64,000 nucleotides of DNA from Scalesia atractyloides (GCA_947069175.1 CAMTDV010001633.1:60060102-60124101), one strand, 5' to 3'. Numbered from the stretch's first letter, positions 1 through 11,503 are shown. Numbers and translations are program-made. The notes: generated by a model from the letters alone, not told the origin.

Positions 1-78
1 CTGAGGCAAACAAGTAAAGGACGAGTGGTTCTTTTTCTCGCAGAGCCGTTAAGGTTGGGAGTTGAATCAAACATTCTT

Positions 79-800
79 TCATTTCCTTGAAAGCGCTCTC
101 GGCTTCTGTTGTCCACTTGAATTTTCTCTTTTCACACAGTTACGCAGTGTACTAATGAACGGAAAAGATTTCGCTGCATGGTTTGATAGAAAACGGTTTA
201 GCATGGCTAGTAGCCCGGTTAATCTTTGCATGTCTTTGATACTCTTGGGAGAAGGCATGCGCTTGATGGCTTGTATCTTCTCTAGGTTTACCTTAAAACC
301 GCCCTTCATGACCATAAAACCCAGAAACTTGCCTTCTTCCATTTCGAAAGAACATTTGCTCGGGTTAAGCTTCATGTTGACACTTCGCAATGATTTGAAG
401 GTTTTCTTGATGTCCTTCAGCATCTGATCTTCCCTTGGACTCATAACCACCAGATCATCGATATAGACCTCAACATGCTCGTCACCAAAGGTTTGGTCCA
501 TCAAGCGCTGATATGTGGCTCCGGCATTGCACAAGCCGAAGGGCATCTCTGTGTAGCAAAAGATCTTATTTTCGGTCCGGAAAGCCATTTTGTCTTCATC
601 TTGAAGTGCCATCTACACTTGGTGATATCCCTTGTAGCTTTTAAAAAAACATTTCTAGCAAAAGGGTACGAGAGAATCGATCTTCTTGTCTTTCTCTGGG
701 AGAGAATAACAGTCTTTCGGGCAAGCTTTGTTCAAATCTCTATAATCAACGCACATGCGCCATCCACCTTTCGATTTCTCGACCATCACTAGGGTGGCTA
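79..800 (-). pseudogene. Reverse transcriptase region of the Tat element
   Basis: The 177-residue open part (612-79) carries the RT core: FGLCNAGATYQRLMDQTF, the catalytic YIDDLVV, then LNPSKCSFEMEEGKFLGFMV and MQRLTGLLAMLNRFLS. The upstream fingers (WRMCVDYRDLNKACPKD, about 755-700) are in another frame, with a stop between them. The catalytic aspartate pair is intact but the enzyme is split. RNase H and integrase would follow beyond position 1. Confidence 0.8.
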
Positions 801-1045
801 CCCAGTTTGGTATCGTACCTCTCTTAGTATCCCTGTTGTGAGCAACTCAGAAACTTGCTCATTCATTGCCTTAGCCTTTGCAAACCTCAGGTTGCGCTTT
901 CTCTGCACAATTGGTTAACGGGTGGAAACGTATTCAAACAATGCTCTGTAATGTTGCGCGGGACACCGGTCATGTCTGCCCGTGACCAGGCAAAGATATC
1001 TATGTTTCTGAAGAGCATTTGTTTCAGAAACGTCCTGATGTTCTC

Positions 1046-1441
1046 CTATATCGCGCAACCAAGGGTTACCGTTTGCTTAGGGTACTTGTGGTTTAAAACC
1101 CATTTCTCCGGCTCAGTGCGCAAAGATGGCTTGTCTTTCTTTGTTGAAGGTGTTTCATCAGTTGCCATAACTTCCTTCGTTGAGCAGACTATCGCCACCC
1201 CAGTTTCTGTTGGAAAACCGATTGCCGAATGAGGGGGGGACGTCACCATGCTGAATTGTCCCTGAGTTTCTCGGCCAATCAAGACGTCATGTCTCAAGTT
1301 GGCGGGCATCACCATGAAGTTTACTTCTACTGTCCTTGAATGTTTTCCACCACCTAGCATGAATGGGAAAGAAATTTGACCAATGGGGAAAATAGTTTCA
1401 TTGCAAAAACCTGATAAAGGGTATCCACTTGTTCTAAACAT
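1046..1441 (-). pseudogene. Retropepsin (protease) region of the Tat element
   Basis: This 131-residue open frame contains HDVLIGRETQGQFSMVTSPP followed by IGFPTETGVA. It matches the C-terminal half of Tat-lineage retropepsins, where the flap is followed by an ILGRPWL-like block and a KFPTPxGV block. The catalytic D-S/T-G triad should lie upstream (above 1441), where the frame is broken. The domain would process Gag-Pol; here it is decayed. It sits between gag and RT, as expected for Ty3 elements. Confidence 0.65.
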
Positions 1442-2227
1442 GCCTTATCCTCAGCGTCGAGCTGATTGAAACATTGATCAAAGATGATATCAGTTGCGCT
1501 CCACGGATCTATGAACATGTAATCTGTCTCCTAGTAGCCGATAATGCCTGTGATTACGACGGAATTGGTGGCGCGGGGCCCCCGCGAACCACTGGAAAAA
1601 TCACTTGTTGTTCGTGCTAGGACTCATCAACCGGGCGCTTGCCTTGGCTCTTCGCGCTTCTTCGCGGTGGTCCCTTATTGACCATATGTGTTTCCAGTCT
1701 CCTGACTTTCTTTTGACCACCGTCATCGTGCCTTTGAAGCTGTCTTGCTTCTTTGCGAACATTGCGCACCAAATGGCTTAGCTTTCCGCTCTTCAAAGCT
1801 TTTTCGATCTCTACACGCAGACTGATGCAATCATCAGTCAGATGACCCGTTTCTTATGAAAATCGCAGTATAGGTTGTTATCTTGCCCTTTCTTCTTCTT
1901 CTTCATCGCTGGCGGAGGCTTGAAATCGTGGTTCTCTGTCATCGGGACTTCTTTGGGAGTCTTGGACAATGGAGTCTAATTCCTTTCACGGTTTTCATTC
2001 TTGACTGCTTTCCTATACCCAATCCTTTCGATAGTTGCGCGAGCATCCTCGTTGTATCGGGGCTTGTCGTCATAACGCGATCCTTCATCACGGCCGCCAG
2101 ACTGGTGTGACTTCCAGCTGGGGCCTTTGTTCTTTTTGTTCCGCCTGTTCGACTCTTGCACGTCGATCTTTGAATACCGGTCGTCCGCGTAATGGCTCGA
2201 CCTTCCACCAGTGAGTGACTCTTCCGT

Positions 2228-3434
2228 TTACACAACTACCTTTGCTGCAACCATTAGCTTGTCCCATTTTGTTGGCATTCCATCTCTTCCTGTGATAGTT
2301 CTTATCAAGCTATCATAACAGATTGCTTTCTTGAAATGTGCACGCATAAGGTCTTCGCTTACATTCCCAATCTCCAGATATTCTTTGTTAAAGCGTGTAA
2401 TGAAGTCCTCCAGACCTTCATTATCACGTCTCCAAATGTTCATTACCTCAGATGAGTCGCGCTTGTATCGCCTTTGCTGACTGAAATGCACCAGAAATTT
2501 CTCTTGGAAATCCGACCTATGGAGGCTGTCGAACCAGGCGCGAGCAAATCCTGTCAGAGTTTGGACAAAAAGGTGGCACCACATAAGCATGGTCCACCCT
2601 CCTACTACGCTGATGTTTGTAAACAACTGCACGTGGGCATCTGGATCAGTTAAACCATTGAATTTTCCCATAGCTTGCGAAAGTTTTGCCTTTCCTAGAG
2701 GCACCAAAGCAATGCTTCTGATAAACTTAGAGTGTTTAGCTGCTGATGGCCTATAAACCAGGCTAAAGTCATGTTCAGTTGACTGATTGTACACCGCACG
2801 TGTTTTTGGCCTGTTTGAATCATGATGTTTTGAAAACCGATGAAGACTCTTCCTGTTGGTACGTAGAATCGGACTCTTCTGTGCGATGATCCCACTCATT
2901 GTTCAGGTTGCGTGGCCCGAGCCGGCTACTTAAGGGAGTTTTGCGACATGATTGTGAGTGGGTATCATAACGACTCTCTGTTTCATCATAGGTTTCTGTG
3001 TGGCCGTCTTGCCTTTGGGGTGACGGTGACCTTTCGTATTGTTGCCTCTGAGCGCATGGTTTCCTGGGTGTCTTGCAATCTGGTTTCCTTGGCATCGGAG
3101 CGACCAAGGGAGCTTGTTGCACCTGAGAAGTTGTCATGCCTTGTTATGCACACATCAGTGCGAACATAAGCTTCAAAGTTGTTTGTCCCTTAGCAAACCA
3201 CGAGGCGGGAGTTTCACCCTTTGGTAATCCTGGTATTGAAAATCCGACAGCTTGGTTTGTTGGAGTCACCGTTTGGGTGGTACGAGTACCACTTGCGCGG
3301 ATAACTTTGGTTTCAATACAATTCCCTTCGGCCAGCTCGTCGGTGGGTTGGTTTTGGGCGTGCAATTTACCCGTTGACAAACCCAATTGAGAGATTTCAC
3401 TAAGCACTGGGACTAGGGTACTCTGATCAGCCAT
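2228..3434 (-). pseudogene. gag remnant of the Tat element
   Basis: Translation starts at ATG 3434 and runs to a TAA at 3146-3144, continues in the same frame to about 2820, then shifts to the frame of 2899-2228. The last part (223 residues) is a retrotransposon Gag capsid domain: FNGLTDPDAHVQLF, then ARAWFDSL, then RYKRDSSEVMNIWRRDNEGLEDFITRFNKEY. The basic region after it (about 1939-2235, rich in RRNKKNKG and RYDDKPRY) is likely the nucleocapsid side in yet another frame. One in-frame stop and at least two frameshifts make it non-functional. Confidence 0.75.
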
Positions 3435-3482
3435 TGAAACAGAGTGACGTCAAAGAAAGAAGATGAAAAAGTGATTGTAGAA

Positions 3483-3499
3483 ATAATCGATGGGCGCCA
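3483..3499 (-). other. Primer-binding site of the Tat element
   Basis: The minus strand reads TTGGCGCCCATCG one base inside the LTR edge. TGGCGCC is the 3' end shared by plant PBSs of the Asp, Lys and Arg tRNA classes. The downstream bases do not match any of these well, so the primer tRNA cannot be named. Confidence 0.6.
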
Positions 3500-3500
3500 A

Positions 3501-4387
3501 TGAAGAAACACCAACCTAAACCGTGTTTTGTTTGTGGTATGTGCCTCGACAAAATAAGGTTAATATTCTTTCGTCTCACCTAATCACGTGATAATATTCA
3601 TGCAAAACTAACACATCGTAAGCTCGTTACAAGGAGGAGAATGGGAGTTGTCCTTGTAATCATCCTCCGGCGTGAGAATAAGTATTTGTTTTGAGGATAA
3701 TAGTGTGTGTTATAAGTGAGAGAGCAAGAGAGTGATCCTTAAACCTGGAGGTGAAGTCCTCTATTTATAGCCAGAGAGTTTTATGAAGGAGGTGGGCTGA
3801 TGGTCCTTGGGCCTGAGGTCGACAACAAAGAATATTCGTTGTGTCTCTTCTGTCACGACCGTTAATGGTCTCTGGTGATAGGATGCCTGGGGCACGGTGA
3901 ATGGATCCACGCGTCCTGACAATTGTCCTTGTTGTCTGTTCAGTCATCAGCGGATAATGGAGATCGTGGGACAGTAGTCGACGCAAGCTGATTGGTGCCA
4001 CGTGTACGTCATTTGGTACTTCTTGTCCCCTGCACGATTGTTCATCATGCAGCATGCTCCTATACAGCCTGTTGGGCGCCTATTGGCCATTGTCCTGTCA
4101 CTTGTACCTGTGTACTCGGTTCCTGTTAAGTTGCGCTTTCCACACGCGCGCGACATGTCGATAGCTCACACAGCCGACACACGTTTGGGAAGTTGAACTT
4201 GTTTACAGGGACAAGTGTTGAAAACGACTATGTTCCTTCACTAGTCTCGCGCGCGATCTTGAGAGCATCTATTTGGTCGACGCAAGATCGGGATGAACAT
4301 GATTTTAATCTGTTTTGGGTATGGTACTGTGCGCGATTGGAGGTTAATTCCTTTAATCAGCGCAAGGTTTGGGACCATACCCCTTCA
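3501..4387 (-). repeat. 5' LTR of the minus-strand Tat element
   Basis: The 887-bp segment starts TGAAG and ends CTTCA on the plus strand, a perfect 5-bp terminal inverted repeat of the TG...CA type. On the minus strand it carries a TATA box (CTATAAATAG, 3770-3761). The PBS abuts its lower edge. The 5 bp outside the upper edge (4388-4392, GGGGT) should be the target-site duplication, but the other copy is off the window, so this is untested. Confidence 0.75.
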
Positions 4388-4392
4388 GGGGT

Positions 4393-5243
4393 ATAACTAT
4401 TTCTGGTTCGCCACCAAGAAATTAACCAACTATTTGGCCTTTGAATCTGAAATCACGAGGTAGTGGTGGCATTTTAAGATGATGGTGGAGTTAGTTTTCT
4501 GCCGGAGACGACATTTCTTCTCCGGAGACCACCAGAAATTGGTCACGATCGCCGCATTAAACCCTCCGATCTCACTGGCCATTGCCCGCCGTCTGGTGTT
4601 AGTTGGATGTATTGCAACACTTCACATATATCTTCATAGGGTTGCTGATTTTTTCACCAAAAATGAAAAAAATCTTCTGAATTTGGATAGTGAAACACAC
4701 CTGTTTGACCACGAGAATTATAATCGATTCCATTTTTTGGTCTTGTGGTGCCGTTCGTTTGGTGTTTTGTGGTGTATCATTAGGATATTACTTTGGGCTT
4801 GGGTCTAAGCTCAGGCCAGCTTCTTGTTGGTGATGAATAAAAGTTTCCATTTAGTTGTTCGAAAAGTTCGTCTGTGAAGGATGGAAATAATTGACGGATC
4901 TAAGCTCAGGCCCGCTTGTTGTTGGTGATGAATAAATACATATAGTTATTAAAATGATAATATTTTTTTAAATTATTTTGTTTTATATTTTTAATAATAT
5001 TAATAAATAGGGTAAAAGACTAAAATACCCCTGGGTGACCAGATTAACCAAAAAAATAAACTGGGTTAGGCTCAAATGACATACTTTGCAAGATTTTGAA
5101 ACATTAAGTACAAAACTCGTCAATTACAAAGGCAAAGGACACTACCTTCAATTTAGTGTAAACATAAAGGACAAAACTTGTAATTTACTCCTTAAAATAT
5201 AACACAACTTCCTATTTTACCTCTCTAAAATGGCTTCTCTTCA
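4393..5243. other. Intergenic, no gene recognised
   Basis: This is AT-rich sequence between the Tat LTR and a MITE. A 109-codon open frame at 4479-4808 (+) has no recognisable domain and is not called. Two near-repeats of a short phrase (TAAGCTCAGGCC...GTTGGTGATGAATAAA) occur at about 4808-4840 and 4902-4935, suggesting a small local duplication. Confidence 0.5.
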
Positions 5244-5251
5244 CTTGTAAA

Positions 5252-5790
5252 TAGAGTTTTAAATACCGGTATGAATCGGCCGGTTATACCGGATACAAAT
5301 CTGGTACGATAAAGGCCGGTAAAACATGGATACGGTATGTCTTACTTACTGGCGGTATATCAGGTTCAACTGGTTCAAACCATTGAACCGGATTGCATTT
5401 TCTTAAAACTTTAGTTTTTTTCATTTTAATAAAAATGATATTAAGGCAATACCGACCTACCGTATTTTCGGTAATTAACCTAATGTCTTCCATTCCAATA
5501 TTCCATCGTCATTGAAATTGTTACCAACCCCCTCCAATGTAGTATTGTTTATAAGTAATAGAAATACTCTTAAAATGCATAATATTTTACAAGAAAATAG
5601 TTGATTTTAGATAAAACCATGATTCAGTTACATAAATCTTAACTGAAATTGGATTATTATTTAAATGAATTTATATATTATGGAATTATAAGGTTAACTA
5701 AAAAACCGGTTGAACCGTCCGGTACAAGCCGGTTAAACCATTTCAAAGCCCAAACCCGGTATGATTTAAAAATCGGTTTTTAAAACATTG
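5252..5790. mobile_element. hAT-type MITE, family 1, copy A (539 bp)
   Basis: The element is flanked by a perfect 8-bp direct repeat, CTTGTAAA (5244-5251 and 5791-5798). Its ends are imperfect inverted repeats: TAGAGTTTTAAATACCGG at the left, and the complement of the right end, CAATGTTTTAAAAACCGA. The inside is rich in ACCGGT/CCGGTT motifs and has no coding frame. The copy at 58812-59421 shares the terminal blocks, including GGCCGGTTATACCGG near the left end. An 8-bp TSD is the hallmark of the hAT superfamily; the assignment rests on that and the non-coding content. Confidence 0.8.
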
Positions 5791-5798
5791 CTTGTAAA

Positions 5799-6127
5799 TG
5801 ATGCTTTTAAAATTTATACGTGTGTTAAAATTACAATTTTGTACATTAGATTCTTTATAGATATAGATATTTTGTGGTTGACAATCATTTAATCAATTTA
5901 CAATGCATAAATTTATTTAGAATAACAATTAATTTACACTCTTCACATGCCATCTTAATTACAGGTTACAAAGGTGCCGAAATCCTAATGCCCCTAACGT
6001 GTCTTCAATTTTTGGACAATACGCAAGTTTACCCCCTCTAAAATAGTTTGGCTCTCTTATACATGTTGCTTCAAAATGTGTACACAATGTAAAATTACCA
6101 TAAGGGTAGAAAACCTAGTTTGCTTAA
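5799..6127. other. Intergenic, nothing recognised
   Basis: This is AT-rich DNA between the MITE and the 5' TSD of the Tekay-like element. No coding frame or repeat was recognised. Confidence 0.5.
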
Positions 6128-6307
6128 TAAGGTGTAACAACTCGAAATTTTTATCGAATCCTATGGCAACACGTGTTCAATCAACTCTCAAGTATGCCTA
6201 ATAATTTGGACGAGAGGGACTAATCGTGTAAAATGGTGGAAGATTGGATGTGGATGGACTAAATATGTCAACATGCCAAATTTTGGCCTCTGGGTGACCT
6301 TTACGGA

Positions 6308-6329
6308 CCGTAAGGCATATGCCTTACGG
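6308..6329. repeat. 22-bp perfect palindrome in LTR U3
   Basis: CCGTAAGGCA followed by its partner TATGCCTTACGG is a perfect palindrome. It is part of a cluster (6298-6475) of ACGGACCGTAAG-type half-palindromes upstream of the TATA box. The 3' LTR has related GCGGACCGCA motifs at 16509-16615. It may be a repeated transcription-factor site of the LTR promoter. Confidence 0.6.
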
Positions 6330-7488
6330 ACCGTAAGGCGGTTACTGATGTTGTTACTGGCAGTCCCTTACGGACCGCAAGACCCATGTCTTACGGACAA
6401 TAAGTAACTCAAAACCATGGGCTCGTAACAAGGCTTACAGACCGTAAGCCTGAGGTCCTTACGGTCCGTAAGACTTGGGACTGGCAGTTTTGTTTGGAGG
6501 CCAAGGCTTTTTGCCCTTGTGCCACCTTGCTCGCAAACCTGAGCTCTTGTGCAGCTCTTGACACCTGAAAATACACCTGGGATGATATTAGAATACCCCC
6601 TAACACTTGGCTTGATCATGTGCTTCAAGTTCAAGTATAAATAGCTCATCATTTTCATTTCATTCCTTGCTCATTTCCTCATAATCTTCTCTAGTACTCT
6701 TGGAGTGGCTTCTGATCTATAGAGGCCCCCATATTGAGTTCATCTTTCTCTAGAATACTAGTAAGTGTTCCCTCTTTAGCTCATTTCTTTTTCTAGGCTA
6801 AGTATTTAGCCAAAACTCAAGTAAATTGACTTTTGCTTTGACTTTTGGTTATGATCGTTATGGTCAAGCCAAAGCTCGAATTGAACATGACTACGTGATC
6901 GTAATAAGGTAGGTGATAATCCCCTATGAGGGCACCTCCTGAAAATCATGTCAAGTTGGTCAAATGACGAGTCAAAGTTATGTTTAATTAAAAGTCAAAA
7001 CGCCATTTTTCGGAAAAGATATATAATGAACTTATAAATGTTTATACATGTACTTTTGACATTATATCAGTTGGTAAGTAATATTAGAACATATCTAAAC
7101 ATATTCAGCCTGTCATTTCCAGCTTATTTCTCGGTTCGCAACCGCAAGTCAAGCAGTTTGACTTCTACTTTGACTTTCGATTCTGACCCGAATTAGGCAT
7201 GTTAGCTATTGATTTGAAGTTGCATTATGATCATATTTATGTATAGTATAACTCTCTGTGTTTATACTACTTGATCATAATAAGTTGTCGAGTTTTTATA
7301 CAAGTTCATACATTATGCCTTAAAATGCCGAAAATGCCCTTTTGGTGCATGGAATGGTTTTAAAATGCAATGTACATATAATTTGCATAACATACTGACT
7401 TGGTAATATAATTAAGATGTTTTGGCATAATGAACTTGTTTATGACTCATCCGATCACTATCCAGTCACCGCTTAATCTGGCGTACCT

Positions 7489-7868
7489 GTCACACCTCGA
7501 TTTCCATGTAGGATTCCCGAATGGCCCGGTGGGGAGTATCATGGACGTATAGTTTATATCACCATAACCAATAAACACAGAGCAACACAGCGGAAGTCAT
7601 GGAGTTAAAATAAACTATTACAAACCATAGAGTTCAAAGTTTAAATACAAATTACAAGGTTTGTAATATGGATCCACAGGCGGATCCGTATTACAAACCT
7701 TGTAATTTGTATTTAAACTTTGAACTCTATGGTTTGTAATAGTTTATTTTAACTCCAAGACTTCCGCTGTGTTGCTCTGTGTTTATTGGTTATGATGATA
7801 TCAACTATACGTCACAATACTCCCCACCGGGCCCATCGGGAATCCTACGTGGAAATCAGGGTGTGACA
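7489..7868. repeat. Large inverted repeat at the end of the 5' LTR
   Basis: The left arm (7489-7675) is the near-perfect reverse complement of the right arm (7682-7868), with a 6-bp spacer. Arms are equal in length (187 nt), so there is no net indel. The right arm is the normal LTR 3' end; the left arm is an inverted copy of it beginning TGTCACAC. The transcript of this LTR end would fold into a long hairpin. Confidence 0.9.
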
Positions 7869-7871
7869 ACT

Positions 7872-7884
7872 TGGTATCAGAGCC
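7872..7884 (+). other. Primer-binding site, initiator Met-tRNA type
   Basis: TGGTATCAGAGCC lies 3 nt inside the 5' LTR edge. It is complementary to the 3' end of plant initiator methionine tRNA, the common primer of chromoviruses and copia elements. Confidence 0.95.
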
Positions 7885-8048
7885 AACGTTTGAGGGAATT
7901 CAACACTAGTCTTTTGTGTTTGATCTAAAACGACACAGTAACACATTCCTTAGACTATCGAGTCTAGGCTTTGACCTAGGATAACTCATTTACATTGTTT
8001 CATTGCTTTTACGTTATTTTGTTTTAACTTATTTTTGAAGCAGGAAAA

Positions 8049-9256
8049 ATGCCGCCAAGAGTAAGAGGCAGGGAAGGAAAAGGGAAAGGCCCCATGCGGG
8101 GTGGACCATCGATGGTAGGTCCATCAAATATACATGACTACAACCCATATGAAGGGTCGAGTGACTCTTCATCACCGTGGGAACCAGCTCGCCATTCAAT
8201 CTCCCACGAATACTCACCACACCAGACTCTCACCATTCACATCACTCTCACCATTCTCACCACACCCATCAATCCCATCACTCGCACCACTCCCATTCAC
8301 ATTTTTTTCATGGTGATTACAACCCCAACATTTATTTGCAATCACCCTCCGTTACCCTCCGGTAGATTCCCCGGACCCCATGGATGAGGATACAGATCCT
8401 GAGATGCCTTCGACTGGATCTCCCTGTCATCCTATTGAACTGTCCAGCGGTTCAAACTCCTACGCTGGAACCCCAAACCATTACCCCGATGACTTTCAGC
8501 AGAGATGGGAGCATTATGTATTCTACAACACTCCCTCTTACCACAACACTCCCTCCTACCATACTCCTCAGCAGGAACTACCTCCGCCTGAGGAAGTGCA
8601 AATGCAACCGGTGGAACAACCGTAACCACCGCCTGAATCACAACCGCCACGAAGGCGTGCGGCGCGCATGTTGGTGCACCTAGGACCAAGGGTAGGGTCA
8701 CTTCCACCCCTACCTAGCCCTTACCCAACAATCCCCGAGGATCCACAAATGGGTGGACTCTCCAAAACGTCACCTTATGTGGAACCAGCACCACAACCAG
8801 CGGTTGACCCGCTGCCACCACCGGGTTTTGAAAACCCAATTCCTTCATATGCAGATCCATCTGGATATAACCCTTTTGCTTCTTCTTCTGGATTGCCAAA
8901 CTATCTTCACCAGGCACCTTCGCAGGACCCATATTTGGAGGCAAGTGGACACAATGAACTTTTCCCTTCTCCATTTCCACCATACCATACCGTACTCATC
9001 GTACTCAGTTCGTGGATATCCCTTTTATGGGTAGCACCCTTCGGGTGCACCTCCACCCTATGTATATCAACATCTAGGTGCACTACAACCGCAACCCCAA
9101 CCACAGCCTCAACCTCCACCACCAGTACTTGAGGCTATGCAAGAAACACTGGAAATAATGAAGGAACTTCAACCTAAAGCTGAAAAATCTGGGAAGAAAA
9201 ATAACAAAAATTTGAAGAAATTTATAAAGATGGTTAGAGGGAAAAAGGGTGATTAA
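8049..9256 (+). pseudogene. Extra proline/histidine-rich ORF upstream of gag (decayed)
   Basis: The reading starts at ATG 8049 (PPRVRGREGKGKGP, basic) about 165 bp after the PBS and can be followed over three frames to a TAA at 9254-9256. Segments seen are an SHH-repeat histidine-rich tract near 8190-8310, the acidic block EMPSTGSPCHPIELSSGSN (8401-8460), YNTPSYHNTPSYHTPQQ, a proline-rich block at 8668-9130, and a lysine-rich tail with GKKNNKNLKKFIKMVRG. There is one stop (near 8623) and at least two frameshifts. It precedes gag by about 1.1 kb and resembles no Gag, Pol or Env domain known to me. It may be an accessory ORF or a captured host segment. Confidence 0.5.
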
Positions 9257-10357
9257 ACCTTTGTATTTTTGGCTTATGTAATTTCATTTCCAAGAAGTCC
9301 CTGCGTGGACATTGTCTTTATTAAGTCCCTGTGTGGACATGTTTTCTTTTTAAAAGTAATAGTCCCTGCGAGGACAAGTTTTGTAATTAAAAGTCCTTAT
9401 TTTAAGCACTATTGTAATGGTAACTTTTTATTTTAATGAAGAATTTGGAATTTATTTGTTATTGTACTCTGATTCATCCGTTGTTCAAGCGATCGTCTCG
9501 ATTTTAACTCAAAATTTATGATCAGCTATAATAATTCCAAAAGATCCTCTTGATGGTTTACACCAGCCGAGTGATAAAGTCACATATATTGGCGAAATGA
9601 TAGTTAAGATGTAAAGCTTTCTACCATGATAGTTAAGGTTGAGAAAATTCTTTTGAGAAATCCCTTCTATCCAAGAGGTGGTGAACTACGTTCTAAACCT
9701 CCTAGTCTGCCTGATCTAGACTAGCTACTTAAACCATTTTAATATTTTATTCTAAAAAGTTAACATCTTTAAAATGTTAACCTCCTAGGCAGTGTGACTT
9801 GAGGAACCACACGAGCCATCAAGGTGATGGACTACGTCCAAAACTTAATAAGCCCATTTTGTCAATTTGATCCTGGCTAAGTATCATCTGTGCGATGACC
9901 ATATTATTTAAACACCTAATAATGGTGTAATGCCTACAGGCCATATTATAAACGTCCGTTAGTGATGTGTTACTTATAACATCCATTAGTGATGTAATGC
10001 CTACGGGTTATATTCATGTCCATTAGTGACAATGACAGTTGTAGTCTACGACTCACTGTCTCAAGGTAATAGATTTCGTTCAGACCTCGAAGCCATCTGT
10101 GCTACTTTATTTTGTCTTTTGAGACAGGCCTTTCGTGCCACATTCATTCACTTCCCCTAATTTAGGCCTTTTTATGCCGCACTTTTAACGCCTGGCAAAA
10201 GTGGCACTGTGACCACTAGCCCTATAAGGCAAAGGATTTATATATCCGAAACTTTATAAGTTTTTATGGTTCTATTTTACCATACATTATACTATAAGTC
10301 ATCAAGCGTGTATGGCTAATTAAAATTATACCGCTATTTTAGCTCCAAGCGGACAAG
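9257..10357 (+). other. Non-coding spacer between extra ORF and gag
   Basis: There is no open frame. Short phrases repeat here: AGTCCCTGCG(T/A)GGACA occurs at about 9296, 9326 and 9361, and AACGTCCGTTAGTGATGTG-like units at about 9950-10025. These look like small tandem duplications in an untranslated leader. Confidence 0.5.
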
Positions 10358-11503
10358 ATGGCAAATTCTGAAGAAGTAAATAGTCGACGCAAGGATGATG
10401 ACGCAAATGAAAATATTATTTTAACTAAAGGTGATCTGCAAGCCTTAGTAGCCACGGAGGTTGGCAAGGTGATTAAAGCTTATAACGAGAAGCAGCGTGA
10501 GTCGAGCGCTTCTCACTCTAAACACACCTCTAAACACACGTCAAAACATACCATTCAGCAGCATTCTAAGCATCCTTCTTTGGAGGAAACTCTGAACACT
10601 CCTCAAATGTGAGGAGGGAAAGGTAAGAATATCATAAAAAGACTCATTTTTTGAAGGAGGGCTGTTCATCAAAAACTTTGTATCGTGCAAACCCCATGAT
10701 TTTACTGGTGAAAAGGGGCAGTCGAAACCTTGAGGTGGTTAGACGAGATCGAGACCGTAGTAGAGATTAGTGGGTGTTCTGAGAAGGATGTGGTGAAGTA
10801 CGTAGCTCAGTCATTCAAGGGTGATGCCCTAATTTGGTGGAAGTCTATGGTCCAATCTGCGGGAAAGGTATACTTGTACAATCTGAGCTGGGATAAGTTT
10901 GTGTAAATGATAAAAGATGCTTACTGCCCACCTCACGAGGTGGAGAAGATCGAGTCTGACTTTTTGGGTCTACAAATAAAGAATTTGGATTGTAGGAAGT
11001 TCGTCTCTAAATATAACTCCTTGTCCAGATTAATGCCATACTTGATTACTCTAGAATCTAAACGCATTGCGCATTTTATCGGAGGTTTGGAACCCAAAAT
11101 AAAAGGGAACGTCAGGGCTTCAAGGCCAGAAACATACTAGTCTGCTGTGGGCCTAGCTATGGCACTAACCCAGGATCTGAAAAGACAAAGGTCCATCAAG
11201 TCTGAGGGAGATGGAAAGAGGAGGAGAGAAGACGATAAATACCACCGTTCAAATAAGAACAGAAGGTCTGGGTCAAGCCGGAACCATAACAAATCTGATA
11301 ATCGACCGTGGTGCAAGAGTTGCAACCGATGACATAATGGTCCGTGTCGAAATGAATTCCAATCTAAACCATGCTGGATTTGCAAGAAAATGGTGCACAA
11401 GGCCCTAGATTGTAAGGACTTGAAGGACGCCACATGCTTCAACTGTGGTAAGAAAGGGCACATCAAACCAAACTGCCCTAAGTATAAAAAGGATAATGCA
11501 TAG
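10358..11503 (+). pseudogene. gag of the Tekay-like element
   Basis: The start is ATG 10358 (84 open codons, including three SKHTSKHT-type repeats) and the reading ends at TAG 11501-11503. The capsid domain is recognisable across broken frames: PHDFTGEKGAVETLRWLDEI, then FKGDALIWWKSM, then MIKDAYCPPHEVEKIESDFLGL (10907-11140). The C-terminus has the zinc knuckle CFNCGKKGHIKPNC (CX2CX4HX4C, about 11429-11470) after a basic stretch. Stops near 10610, 10903 and 11138 and a frame change near 10640 disable it. Gag would form the virus-like particle and package RNA. Confidence 0.8.

Larger units (their letters stand above)
1..4387 (-). mobile_element. Ty3/gypsy retrotransposon, Tat lineage, 3' part outside window
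   Basis: This is the 5' part of an LTR retrotransposon read on the minus strand: 5' LTR (3501-4387), primer-binding site, gag remnant, protease remnant and the start of reverse transcriptase, which runs to the left edge. The order LTR-gag-PR-RT is visible. The Tat lineage is inferred from the RT block VDYRDLNKACPKD near 700-755 (-), a signature of Tat/Athila/Ogre elements, and from the TGGCGCCC-type PBS. Several frames are broken, so the copy is dead. The rest of pol and the 3' LTR lie left of the window. Confidence 0.85.
6133..7868 (+). repeat. 5' LTR of the Tekay-like element (1736 bp)
   Basis: It starts TGTAACAACTCG directly after TSD TAAGG and ends GTGTGACA four bases before the PBS. It has a TATA box (TATAAATAG, 6636-6644) and, in U3, several copies of a short palindromic motif TTACGGACCGTAAG. 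Compared with the 3' LTR it lacks roughly 1.4 kb (counterpart of about 17540-18840) and instead carries an inverted copy of its own end (7489-7675). Confidence 0.85.

Noticed and set aside
4479..4808. 109-codon plus-strand frame next to the Tat LTR
   Set aside because: No domain, no promoter and biased composition; probably chance.
8177..8365. Histidine-rich SHH tract considered as a stand-alone metal-binding peptide
   Set aside because: It is one frame of the decayed extra ORF in the Tekay-like element and has no promoter of its own.
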